A stretch of DNA of 64,000 nucleotides from Mucilaginibacter defluvii (lineage in GTDB: Bacteria > Bacteroidota > Bacteroidia > Sphingobacteriales > Sphingobacteriaceae), in contig NZ_BAABJI010000004.1 of NCBI RefSeq assembly GCF_039543225.1, positions 744,001-808,000 on the forward strand, written 5' to 3'. Below, one piece after another: positions 7,972 to 16,192 of the stretch. How positions within the stretch are numbered: position 1 is the stretch's first letter; every line of letters starts with the position of its first letter. A model generated the notes under the pieces. It saw only the letters and a program-made list of their open reading frames with translations, searched no databases and was not told the DNA's origin. Position numbers and translations under genes: made by a program.

Positions 7972-9381
7972 CTACAGCTCCTCCGCCAGTTCAATCGCCT
8001 TGCGTAAGGCGGCTATCTTGTTATTCACCTCGTTCAGTTCACTCTCCGGTACCGAGCCGGCTACAATACCCGCACCTGCCTGGTAATGCAGTGTGTTATT
8101 CTTGCTCAGGAAAGAACGGATCATGATGGCATGGTTAAAATCGCCGTTAAAGCCTAAATAACCTATAGCGCCGCTGTAAAAACTGCGTTTTATATTCTCG
8201 TTCTCGTCGATAATCTCCATCGCGCGGTATTTTGGCGCGCCACTCAACGTACCTGCGGGGAAGGTATCGGCCACAATTTTAAATGCGGATACGCCCTCAT
8301 GCAACTTGCCGCTCACGTGCGATACCAGGTGGATCAGGTGCGAATAGTATTGCACCTCTTTAAATGCCTTTACTTCCACATCCCCGCAATGGCGGCTCAG
8401 GTCGTTACGGGCCAGGTCAACCAGCATTACATGCTCGGCTGATTCCTTGGGGTCATTTTTAAGGCTTAATGCCAGTTCCGCATCCTTTATATCATCACCA
8501 CTACGCTTAAAAGTTCCGGCTATCGGGTAGATGCTGGCCACACGGTTTTTAATGGTGATCTGTGCCTCCGGAGATGAACCGAAAATGCGGAAGTCGCCAA
8601 AATCAAAATAAAACAAATAAGGTGATGGGTTGATGGAGCGCAGCGCACGGTAAACATTAAATTCGTCGCCGGTAAATTCCTTGGAGAACGCCCTTGACGG
8701 AACGATTTGGAAAACATCACCACGGTAAATATGCTGCTTCATCTTCTCCACAATGGCGATGAATTGCTCATTGCTCAGATTTGATTGCTCGTCGGCCTTG
8801 CTTTGAAAACTATATTCCGGGAAGTTTTTGTTCTTGATCAGGTATTCCACCTTTTCAATACCACCATTGGTAGCGCCGCCCTCTACCTGGTTGTGAAAAA
8901 TGTACAGCTCATTCTTAAAATGATCTATTGCAATGATATAGCGATAAATATTATACTGCATCTCCGGTATCTGGCGTATATCATTCTCTACCTGCTTTAG
9001 CTTAATGGTCTCGAAATGTTCCACTGCCTCGTGCGTAAAATAGCCGAACAGGCCGTTGGAGATGATCTTGCCTAAGTTGCCTTCCGTTTCAAAAACGGAT
9101 AAAAAATTATTGATCTGCTCAATCAGTTCAAACTGCCCGGGTTCAAACACCTGTTTAGTATCATCCGGATACCTTAGTTTAAGCTCGCCTTTATTAAGCG
9201 TAAGCCCGCCAATAGGTTCACAGCACACATAGCTCATGCTGTTTTCACGACTATGATAGTCGGAGCTTTCAAGCAGCAGTGAGTTAGGATAAACATCGCG
9301 CAGGCGCAAGTAAATGCTCACCGGTGTGGTTGTATCGGCAAGCAATTTTTTATGAGTGGTGATAATTTTAAAATTCTTCAT
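7972..9381 (-). CDS. trpE: Anthranilate synthase component I
   Basis: 469 residues, the usual size for this chorismate-binding enzyme. The C-terminal half shows the family signatures FRIFGSSPEAQI, YPIAGTFKRSG, ELALSLKNDPKESAEHVMLVD, TFPAGTLSGAPKYRAMEIIDE and GAGIVAGSVPESE. The N-terminal LLLESSD is the tryptophan feedback-site LLES motif, so allosteric inhibition by Trp is likely. With TrpG it makes anthranilate, the first committed step. It is the first structural gene after the attenuator at 9401-9434, and the trpE ATG is 19 nt beyond the poly-U run. Confidence 0.97.
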   Translation of the reverse strand: MKNFKIITTHKKLLADTTTPVSIYLRLRDVYPNSLLLESSDYHSRENSMSYVCCEPIGGLTLNKGELKLRYPDDTKQVFEPGQFELIEQINNFLSVFETEGNLGKIISNGLFGYFTHEAVEHFETIKLKQVENDIRQIPEMQYNIYRYIIAIDHFKNELYIFHNQVEGGATNGGIEKVEYLIKNKNFPEYSFQSKADEQSNLSNEQFIAIVEKMKQHIYRGDVFQIVPSRAFSKEFTGDEFNVYRALRSINPSPYLFYFDFGDFRIFGSSPEAQITIKNRVASIYPIAGTFKRSGDDIKDAELALSLKNDPKESAEHVMLVDLARNDLSRHCGDVEVKAFKEVQYYSHLIHLVSHVSGKLHEGVSAFKIVADTFPAGTLSGAPKYRAMEIIDENENIKRSFYSGAIGYLGFNGDFNHAIMIRSFLSKNNTLHYQAGAGIVAGSVPESELNEVNNKIAALRKAIELAEEL

Positions 9382-9400
9382 GCGTTAAATGCTTATAAAC

Positions 9401-9434
9401 AAAAAAACCCGTCGAATGAGTGAATTCGCCGGGT
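9401..9434 (-). terminator. trp attenuator: intrinsic terminator in the trpE leader
   Basis: In the leftward transcript an 11-bp stem (ACCCGGCGAAT / ATTCGACGGGT, one mismatch; arms 9424-9434 and 9407-9417) with a 6-nt loop is followed by seven Us. It sits between the leader peptide and trpE, not behind a gene. The bases CCGGC of the first arm are complementary to GCCGG in codons 18-19 of the leader peptide (9478-9482), a possible antiterminator pairing. Confidence 0.85.
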
Positions 9435-9473
9435 CCTATTAGGTTTACAATTGGTTAGTAGTTGATCAATACA

Positions 9474-9533
9474 CTATCCGGCTGCCAAAATTAAATGGTG
9501 CCACCAGTTGTTTAAAAGTGTGATTTTGATCAT
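9474..9533 (-). CDS. trpL: trp operon leader peptide with tandem Trp codons
   Basis: A 19-codon frame, MIKITLLNNWWHHLILAAG then TAG, with two consecutive UGG codons (9501-9506). It starts 9 nt after a consensus -7 element and ends about 40 nt before the terminator stem. This is the classical layout of ribosome-mediated attenuation: stalling at the Trp codons when charged tRNA-Trp is scarce would leave GCCGG at codons 18-19 free to pair with the terminator's first arm, allowing trpE read-through; a ribosome reaching the stop would cover it. Expression of the peptide is inferred, not shown. Confidence 0.8.
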   Translation of the reverse strand: MIKITLLNNWWHHLILAAG

Positions 9534-9542
9534 AATGTGTCG

Positions 9543-9572
9543 CAAATTTAGAAAGAAATTTGATTTGACCAA
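9543..9572 (-). promoter_or_regulatory. trp operon promoter (Bacteroidota -33/-7)
   Basis: Reading leftward, TTG (9572-9570) is followed after 19 nt by TAAATTTG (9550-9543), a perfect TAnnTTTG -7 element. The transcript would start only a few nucleotides before the leader-peptide ATG. Confidence 0.7.
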
Positions 9573-9587
9573 GTTTTTGTAAAATTT

Positions 9588-10034
9588 TTAAGAGGTCATG
9601 CCAAATAATCCTCTTTTGCTTTGAATTATAGCTACTACGATAATCAAAATCGCCAGTCCGAAAAATATCGCTATGGTTCTGTGTTTACCTTGTGGCAGGG
9701 TGATCTTTTTTGATTTGCTGTAGCCAATGGTGATCAATACTATCGCGAAAAGCATCATTACCACGTGCTCCATCGTCCAGTAGCGGGTTTCGGCGTTTTT
9801 CATGGTTTGGCTGCTAAACTGCACAAACGGACTTAAAAAGTATAATATCAATCCGATTAAAAACTGAATGTGTGCCGATATCAGTGAGAACAGGTTAAGC
9901 TTGCGGCTGCCTTCGGTATAAGCCTTGTTGCCAAACCAACCTATAAATGCGTTGATAACTGCTACTACTACCAGTAATAATACAATATACCTAAAGCCCG
10001 AGTGAAGATGTTTAATGATGCTGTAAAGTTCCAT
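9588..10034 (-). CDS. Small four-helix membrane protein (cytochrome b-like), unknown function
   Basis: 148 residues with four predicted membrane segments (about 16-35, 48-70, 88-106, 120-138). Histidines lie at or near the helices (HLHSGFRYI, SAHIQFLIGL, MEHVVMML), a pattern that could ligate haem and has led similar Bacteroidota proteins to be called cytochrome b-like. The function is otherwise unknown. It is upstream of the trp leader on the same strand but the trp promoter lies after its stop, so it is probably a separate unit. Confidence 0.75.
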   Translation of the reverse strand: MELYSIIKHLHSGFRYIVLLLVVVAVINAFIGWFGNKAYTEGSRKLNLFSLISAHIQFLIGLILYFLSPFVQFSSQTMKNAETRYWTMEHVVMMLFAIVLITIGYSKSKKITLPQGKHRTIAIFFGLAILIIVVAIIQSKRGLFGMTS

Positions 10035-10125
10035 AAGGGAATAATATTTTTTGTACGAAGATAAGCAACATTAACCAAAAGGGATGATAACAAACCAATT
10101 TACCCTGCAACGGTTATAATAACCT

Positions 10126-11181
10126 ATGGCCAAGCCGTTACTTGAATTTACCGACCGTGGAATTTACTGCGAACAGGGGCGATTTTACATTGACCCCTGG
10201 AAGCCTGTGGACGACGCGGTAATTACCCATGCCCATGCTGACCATGCCTACGTAGGGCATAAACGCTACCTGGCGCATCATCTGTCAAAAGAAGTGTTGT
10301 ATTACCGCCTGGGCGAGATCAGTCTGCAAACGGTGGAGTATGGCGAAACGGTTATAAAAAATGGCGTTGAAATATGCCTTTTCCCGGCTGGGCATGTTAT
10401 TGGCTCGGCGCAGATCAGGATAAGTTACAAAGGCGAGGTTTGGGTAGTATCCGGCGATTATAAAACACAGGATGACGGTATCTCCACGCCTTTTGAGCCG
10501 GTAGCTTGTCAGCATTTCATATCTGAATGCACTTTTGGTATGCCTGTTTACCAGTGGAAAGAGCAGGCGCAAATATTTAATGAAATAAATAACTGGTGGT
10601 ATAATAATCAGCAGCAGGGATTGTTAACGGTGATTTCCGGCTATTCACTGGGTAAGGCGCAACGCATATTGCAAAACCTTGATTTGAATATTGGCCCTGT
10701 TTTTACCCATGGCGTTATTGAAAATACCAACGAGGCCTTACGGCTTAATGGTGTGATGCTAAATCCTACTACCCGCATCACTGCCGATACTCCAAAGGAT
10801 GAGATCAGAAAAGGCATCATTTTAGCGCCTCCATCAGCTATTGGTACGCCGTGGATACGAAAGTTCGCGCCATTTAGCTTCGGGTATTGTTCGGGGTGGA
10901 TGGCCTTGCGTGGGGCCAAGCGTCGCCGTGCTGCTGATAGGGGTTTTGTATTATCAGACCATGCCGACTGGGATGGCCTGATGAGTGCCATCGATGCTAC
11001 CGGCTGCGAAAAGGTTTATTTAACGCATGGCTACACGGCATCATTTACCCGTTATTTAAATGAAATTGGTTTTGATGCCCGCGAAGTACATACGCTATAT
11101 GGAGATGACGAAGGGGAAGAGGAAACATCACCAAACCGCCGCGAAGGGGCGGCTTTAGAGGAACAGGGAGGTAGTCAATGA
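10126..11181 (+). CDS. Ligase-associated DNA exonuclease (metallo-beta-lactamase/beta-CASP)
   Basis: 351 residues. Metallo-beta-lactamase motif HAHADH with H35, H37, D39 and H40; further fold motifs are FPAGHVIGSAQI, VVSGDYKTQDDG and LSDHADWDGL. This is the SNM1/mRNA-3'-end-factor-like nuclease that travels with bacterial ATP-dependent DNA ligases, probably trimming DNA ends for repair. Its last codons overlap the ligase start (ATGA), so the two are translationally coupled. The final about 20 residues (EEETSPNRREGAALEEQGG) are low-complexity and encoded by a GC-rich palindromic stretch around 11130-11160, not by the conserved domain. Confidence 0.93.
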   Translation: MAKPLLEFTDRGIYCEQGRFYIDPWKPVDDAVITHAHADHAYVGHKRYLAHHLSKEVLYYRLGEISLQTVEYGETVIKNGVEICLFPAGHVIGSAQIRISYKGEVWVVSGDYKTQDDGISTPFEPVACQHFISECTFGMPVYQWKEQAQIFNEINNWWYNNQQQGLLTVISGYSLGKAQRILQNLDLNIGPVFTHGVIENTNEALRLNGVMLNPTTRITADTPKDEIRKGIILAPPSAIGTPWIRKFAPFSFGYCSGWMALRGAKRRRAADRGFVLSDHADWDGLMSAIDATGCEKVYLTHGYTASFTRYLNEIGFDAREVHTLYGDDEGEEETSPNRREGAALEEQGGSQ

Positions 11182-12821
11182 AAGCCTTTGCTCAACTCTT
11201 CCTTTCGCTTGACGAAACCAACAAGACTAATGAGAAGGTGCGCATCCTGAAAGAGTATTTTAATAGCGTGCCTGATGCGGATAAAATGCACATGCTGGCA
11301 CTGTTTACAGGCAGGCGGCCAAAGCGGCCCATCAATTCTACATTGGTGCGCACCTGGGCCGTAGAGGTATCAAACATACCGGCCTGGTTGTTTGAGGAAA
11401 GTTACCATGTGGTGGGCGATTTGGCTGAAACCATGTCGCTGTTAATGCCGGAGAATACTTCGGGCAGTAGTAAGAGTTTGGCAGACTGGGTGGCTGAGAT
11501 CAATGAGATAGGTACTCGAAACGAAGAAGAACGTAAGTTGTGGCTTACTGAAGCCTGGGCTATGCTGGATAAACAGGAACGCTTTGTATTTAATAAAATA
11601 CTTACCGGCAGTTTCAGGGTAGGGGTATCGCAAAATTTGGTGATTAAGGCGCTGGCCGAGGTAACAGGCATTGAAGCGCCAACACTAACCCACCGTATTA
11701 TGGGTAGCTGGATGCCTGAAACGTATAGCTATGAGCAACTGGTGCAGGAACAGAGTACGGCTGATGATATATCGCGCCCTTACCCGTTCTTTTTAGCTTA
11801 CCCCATACAGGAAACCTCCGAGAAACGAAAAGCAGCGGCCGATCTGAAAGATGCGCTTGGCGAACCGCACGAGTGGCAAGCTGAGTGGAAATGGGATGGC
11901 ATCCGTGCGCAAATGATCAAACGCGATGGCAAAATTTTTATTTGGAGCCGGGGCGAGGATCTGTCGACCGAAAAATTCCCCGAGCTGCACCCGTTTTTGA
12001 ACGATCTGCCTGATGGTACCGTGCTCGATGGGGAGATACTCAGTTTTAGCAACGGCCTGCCTATGCCTTTCAATGTGCTGCAAACCCGCATCGGGCGTAA
12101 AAATCTGAGTAAAAAAATATTACAGGAGAGCCCGGTGGCCGTAATTGCGTACGATTGCCTGGAATACGAGGGTGAAGATATCCGCACAAAAACACAGGCG
12201 GAGCGGCGGATTATCCTGGAAAAGCTACAGGCGGCTACGCAATACCCGGAAATTTTCAGCATATCCGAATTGATAAAATTTGATAGCTGGAAAGCACTGG
12301 AAAAAATTAGGGAGCAATCCCGCGCGATGATTGCCGAGGGTATTATGCTCAAACGTAAAAAGGCTACTTACCAGGTTGGCCGCCGCCGCGGCGACTGGTG
12401 GAAGTGGAAGATCGATCCGCTATCTATCGACGCGGTGATGATCTACGCCCAAAAAGGCCATGGTCGCCGTGCCGACTTATATACCGACTATACCTTTGCC
12501 GTGTGGGACGGCGACAAACTAGTGCCATTCGCCAAAGCCTACTCCGGCCTTACCGACCAGGAAATAAACAAGGTGGATTATTTTGTAAAGCGTAACACGC
12601 TCGAAAAATTCGGGCCGGTACGTACCGTAAAGCCCGAGCTGGTGTTTGAGATCGGTTTTGAGGGCATCAATAAATCAACCCGTCATAAATCGGGCATCGC
12701 GCTGCGCTTTCCACGGATATTGCGCTGGCGGCATGATAAAAAGAAAGAGGAGGCCGATACGCTCGAAACGTTAAAGGCACTCCTCGATCCTGTCTCTCCA
12801 TCCCCCGAAGAGGAAGCGTAA
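11178..12821 (+). CDS. ATP-dependent DNA ligase (LigB-like, repair cluster)
   Basis: 547 residues. N-terminal DNA-binding domain (about 1-200), then the nucleotidyltransferase core with nucleophile Lys238 in EWKWDGIRAQ, motif III FIWSRGEDLSTEKFPEL, DGTVLDGEI, EGIMLKRKKATYQVGRR, and motif V WWKWKIDPLSIDAVMIYAQ; then an OB-fold (about 420-530). It seals nicks using ATP and complements the NAD-dependent replicative LigA. It overlaps the exonuclease by 4 nt. The DEXH helicase and PdeM phosphoesterase that often follow in related genomes are not here; the next gene is convergent and unrelated. Confidence 0.95.
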   Translation: MKAFAQLFLSLDETNKTNEKVRILKEYFNSVPDADKMHMLALFTGRRPKRPINSTLVRTWAVEVSNIPAWLFEESYHVVGDLAETMSLLMPENTSGSSKSLADWVAEINEIGTRNEEERKLWLTEAWAMLDKQERFVFNKILTGSFRVGVSQNLVIKALAEVTGIEAPTLTHRIMGSWMPETYSYEQLVQEQSTADDISRPYPFFLAYPIQETSEKRKAAADLKDALGEPHEWQAEWKWDGIRAQMIKRDGKIFIWSRGEDLSTEKFPELHPFLNDLPDGTVLDGEILSFSNGLPMPFNVLQTRIGRKNLSKKILQESPVAVIAYDCLEYEGEDIRTKTQAERRIILEKLQAATQYPEIFSISELIKFDSWKALEKIREQSRAMIAEGIMLKRKKATYQVGRRRGDWWKWKIDPLSIDAVMIYAQKGHGRRADLYTDYTFAVWDGDKLVPFAKAYSGLTDQEINKVDYFVKRNTLEKFGPVRTVKPELVFEIGFEGINKSTRHKSGIALRFPRILRWRHDKKKEEADTLETLKALLDPVSPSPEEEA

Positions 12822-12826
12822 AATTT

Positions 12827-13621
12827 TTATTTAAACCGTGCAACTACATCAGGCGCGTTGCCCGGTAATTTCACCTTATAGCGAAAGCCGCCGTTAAAGG
12901 CATCTTCCTCTTTTAATAACTCATGGGTTTTTTTGGTGATCCAAAATGTTTGAGTGTATTTATTGCCGTTAAAGTCGCCCTCATTAACCAGTTTCCAGCA
13001 ATCAACCTTTTCATTATTAAAAAGTGTAAGCATTTCGCTGCCGGTTACTTTGTATGCGGTGTATGCCGGCTTTCCTATACCTGCATCGTAAAAATTAATA
13101 GCGAAGGTTTTGCCGTAGGCCAATGGCAGCATCTCAAAAGTCTCGATATCCAGATTCCAGTTCAGATTAGGCTGATCGAAAGCTAACGAAAAATCTTTGG
13201 CTAAGTTATTTGTTACTGTATCGGCACCGCTTATCTTGCTTTCGCTCCAGTTGTAGGCTTTGGTTTTATTACCTATGGTTTCGCGGTGGTATAGCGGACT
13301 AAAATCAGCGGCCTTGTTAACCGATACTATATGGCGGTATTGGTTGGTATCATTACCATACCAATGTTGTGTAGTTATAAATACTTCTTTACCGTTTACG
13401 GTCTGTTTTTTTATGTCTCTTAACCAAAGTGAAATATTCAGGCTTTTTTTACGCGTGGGCATTTGAAAATAAACCATATACTGTTTTAACCCGGTTTTCA
13501 GCTGGCTAGTCAGCAGCTTATTGTCGCCCGCTTTAACAGAATCAATTTTTTGTGCCGAAGCCTGGTTAGTGATAATAATGCCTGCTGCAAGCATTAGTGA
13601 AAGGTAAAGATTGCGTTTCAT
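12827..13621 (-). CDS. Secreted protein, DUF3108-like, unknown function
   Basis: 264 residues with a signal peptide (MKRNLYLSLMLAAGIIITNQASA). The mature part is beta-rich, with alternating hydrophobic strands and WWWxxx-like repeats of the type seen in DUF3108 periplasmic/outer-membrane-associated proteins (ITTQHWYGNDTNQYRHIVSVNK, VDCWKLVNEGDFNGNKYTQTFWITKKTHELLKEE). The last phrase, describing conversion of a parameter along a beta sheet, is the best match. The family assignment is tentative. It ends 5 nt from the ligase stop, convergent. Confidence 0.7.
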   Translation of the reverse strand: MKRNLYLSLMLAAGIIITNQASAQKIDSVKAGDNKLLTSQLKTGLKQYMVYFQMPTRKKSLNISLWLRDIKKQTVNGKEVFITTQHWYGNDTNQYRHIVSVNKAADFSPLYHRETIGNKTKAYNWSESKISGADTVTNNLAKDFSLAFDQPNLNWNLDIETFEMLPLAYGKTFAINFYDAGIGKPAYTAYKVTGSEMLTLFNNEKVDCWKLVNEGDFNGNKYTQTFWITKKTHELLKEEDAFNGGFRYKVKLPGNAPDVVARFK

Positions 13622-13845
13622 GAACTTTTTCCTTTTGACCTGATTCGCAATGTTTTGTTACATATTGATTCAAAATCGCACTCCTATGGGGAATGTTAAC
13701 GGGATTTTCCACACTTTTTGGGAATGAAACTCCCCGTTAAAAAGCTTTAATTTTCAGCTAAAACGATTTGCTTTAATAAATTGGCAGTTAAAAATAATGG
13801 AACTATCCTTGTAAATGTTCGTATAACGAATACTAATTAATCAAT

Positions 13846-15936
13846 ATGAAAAATTTATTTACAATCCTGTTAGTTTTAGGCGTGGCAGGTTTGTCTGCAT
13901 GCAAAAAGGACAATTCAAATGAGCCCACCCCAGAGGTACCGGTTGAAAAAATCGCGCCCGAAGGATTTAATTTCAGAACAAGCAAAGATGTTAACATTGA
14001 TGTAACGTTACGTACCAATAACAACCAGCCGTTACCGGGCGTAGTTGTCAGTATTTATGATCCATCAAATACTGACAGCAACGCGTCAATTTTCAAAGGT
14101 GTTACTGATGCTAACGGTAACCTAAAAGGTAAGGTCAATGTGCCGTCGTATTTAACTCAGTTAACTATCGATCCGGCTTATGTCGGTTTAATGCGTTATG
14201 CTTCAGCCTCAATTAAAGGCACATCAACCACCGTTGTTATAGGTGGCGACAAAGGTTTTTCGGGTGATATTGTGCCTGAAAGCGTGACTGCGGGCGTTAG
14301 AAGCAATGGCCTTGGTACAAATGGTTTGCTGAACACAGATTTTGTATATCCGGGATCATACACCTCGTCAAACGCATTTGTAAGTCCTGTTAACTTAGGA
14401 AAACCGGTGTACCTGGAAAGTACTTCGGACGTAATTGACCAAGGGCTGCTGTCATACGTAAACGCTTCGTTGCCTGAAGGTACCCCGTTAACCACATCGC
14501 ACCCCGAATATTTAACCTCATCAGCGGTTCAAACCATCAATGTAACAGCAAAATCTGATGTATGGGTAACTTTCGTGTCAGAGGGTGCAGGTTATCGTAA
14601 TACACTGGCTTACTACACTTATCAAACAAATAACCCGCCTACATCAGCCAGCGGCGGTACTTTGCTTGGCGGTATTGATAAGGTTACGTATATTTTCCCT
14701 AACGCATCGGCTTTAGGTTCAGGTGGTGGCTTGGTGAGCGGTAACAAAGTTAAACTGGGTACATTTGATGCAGGTACTTCTATCGGTTTCGTGTTGATCC
14801 AGGATGCCTGGACAGGAAGCGGCGTAAACGCGGGCAACACTAAATTTTACACAACCGACAGGTTCAATCCTGAAACTTCGACAGCTACCCGCAGGCACAG
14901 CGTGATGTTGTATGATGATGCTCACAAATTGTTTTTGTTGGGATTTGAAGATATAAACAGGCAAAATGGGTCAGATAATGACTTTAATGACCTTGTAATT
15001 TACGCTACGGCTAACCCGATAACCGCTATATCAAAAACAGGTGTTGCCGTTATTGATGATGGTGGCGATACCGATGGCGATGGCGTGATCGACGAACTTG
15101 ACGCTTATCCTAACGATGCTACTAAAGCATTTAATAGCTACTACCCATCAGCAAGCACTTATGCACAGGTTGCTTTTGAGGATAATTGGCCAACCAAAGG
15201 CGACTATGATTTGAACGACCTTGTGGTTAACTACCGCTACTCATTTGTAAGCAATGCTAAAAACCAGGTGGTGAGCATGAAGGGCGAGTTTGTTCCGGTT
15301 GCTGCAGGCGCTTCATTTAAAAATGGTTTCGGTGTGCAATTACCGGTTAGCGCTTCGGCGGTATCATCAGTAACCGGCCACAAAATTACCGGCACATACC
15401 TGCAAATGTCGTCAAACGGTACAGAGGCAGGCCAAAGCAAAGCGGTAATTATTCCGTTTGATAACCAGGATGCGGTTATTAAAAATGCTGATAATTCTTT
15501 TTTCATCAATACTATAACAGCTAAGGATAAAGTAGCGGGTACACCGGTAACCGTAAATGTCAGCTTTGCTTCACCGGTTGATCAGGCAAATCTTGCGGTA
15601 TCGGCATTCAACCCGTTCCTGATCAGTAACCAGCGCCGCGGTTACGAGATCCATTTACCGGGCTATGCTCCAACTGATAAGGTTGACGCTAAATTGTTCG
15701 GTACTAATGATGATGCTTCGGCTCCGGGTAGTGGTAAATATTATTTATCTAATGAGAACTGGCCATGGGCTATCAGCTATAACACAGCCATACTGTATCC
15801 CGTAGAAGAGGCTAATATTACCAAAGCATACCTGCATTTTGCCGAGTGGGCGGCATCAGGCGGTACAACCTTTGCCGACTGGTATAGCAATACTGCATCA
15901 GGCTACCGTAATACAAGCTTTATTTATACCAAGTAA
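13846..15936 (+). CDS. LruC-domain lipoprotein, copy 1 (DUF4114 + DUF4842)
   Basis: 696 residues. Lipoprotein signal with lipobox LSAC, lipidated Cys19, followed by KKD, close to the lysine/acidic surface-export signal of Bacteroidota lipoproteins. Residues about 45-130 form a carboxypeptidase-regulatory-like beta sandwich; about 195-385 hold the DUF4114-type region ending GFEDINRQNGSDNDFNDLV (from residue 366); about 408-423 hold a calcium-loop DTDGDGVIDELDAYP; the rest (from about 440, FEDNWPTKGDYDLNDLVVNY) is the LruC/DUF4842 domain. Probably a calcium-binding surface protein, possibly adhesive; no enzymatic motif seen. First of three tandem paralogues with its own terminator. Confidence 0.9.
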   Translation: MKNLFTILLVLGVAGLSACKKDNSNEPTPEVPVEKIAPEGFNFRTSKDVNIDVTLRTNNNQPLPGVVVSIYDPSNTDSNASIFKGVTDANGNLKGKVNVPSYLTQLTIDPAYVGLMRYASASIKGTSTTVVIGGDKGFSGDIVPESVTAGVRSNGLGTNGLLNTDFVYPGSYTSSNAFVSPVNLGKPVYLESTSDVIDQGLLSYVNASLPEGTPLTTSHPEYLTSSAVQTINVTAKSDVWVTFVSEGAGYRNTLAYYTYQTNNPPTSASGGTLLGGIDKVTYIFPNASALGSGGGLVSGNKVKLGTFDAGTSIGFVLIQDAWTGSGVNAGNTKFYTTDRFNPETSTATRRHSVMLYDDAHKLFLLGFEDINRQNGSDNDFNDLVIYATANPITAISKTGVAVIDDGGDTDGDGVIDELDAYPNDATKAFNSYYPSASTYAQVAFEDNWPTKGDYDLNDLVVNYRYSFVSNAKNQVVSMKGEFVPVAAGASFKNGFGVQLPVSASAVSSVTGHKITGTYLQMSSNGTEAGQSKAVIIPFDNQDAVIKNADNSFFINTITAKDKVAGTPVTVNVSFASPVDQANLAVSAFNPFLISNQRRGYEIHLPGYAPTDKVDAKLFGTNDDASAPGSGKYYLSNENWPWAISYNTAILYPVEEANITKAYLHFAEWAASGGTTFADWYSNTASGYRNTSFIYTK

Positions 15937-15977
15937 TTTTTCTATAACTGACCCATAAGTTTCACGAAAGTGATTCA

Positions 15978-16016
15978 AATCCCGGTCGCGTTAACACGCG
16001 CCGGGATTTTTTGTTT
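15978..16016 (+). terminator. Intrinsic terminator of LruC copy 1
   Basis: AATCCCGG-T-CGCGT, loop TAAC, then ACGCG-CCGGGATT and a T-run. The stem is 13 bp with one bulged T. Confidence 0.9.
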
Positions 16017-16192
16017 TACAGTTTCACAGAAATTCTACAATTTATATGCTAAAAATTCCCCACTGGGGAAATTTTTCCCGTTCTCTGAAACATAAAAAAG
16101 CTATAAATGCGAATATTTAGCTGTAAAAGCTGGTTTTTAAAAGTTGGAACTTTAATTGCCTAAGCACTTACATCAACACTAATTAATTTAAA

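Noticed and set aside
11798-12352. 184-residue leftward frame
   Set aside because: Antisense to the DNA ligase core, whose catalytic motifs prove the + strand is coding.
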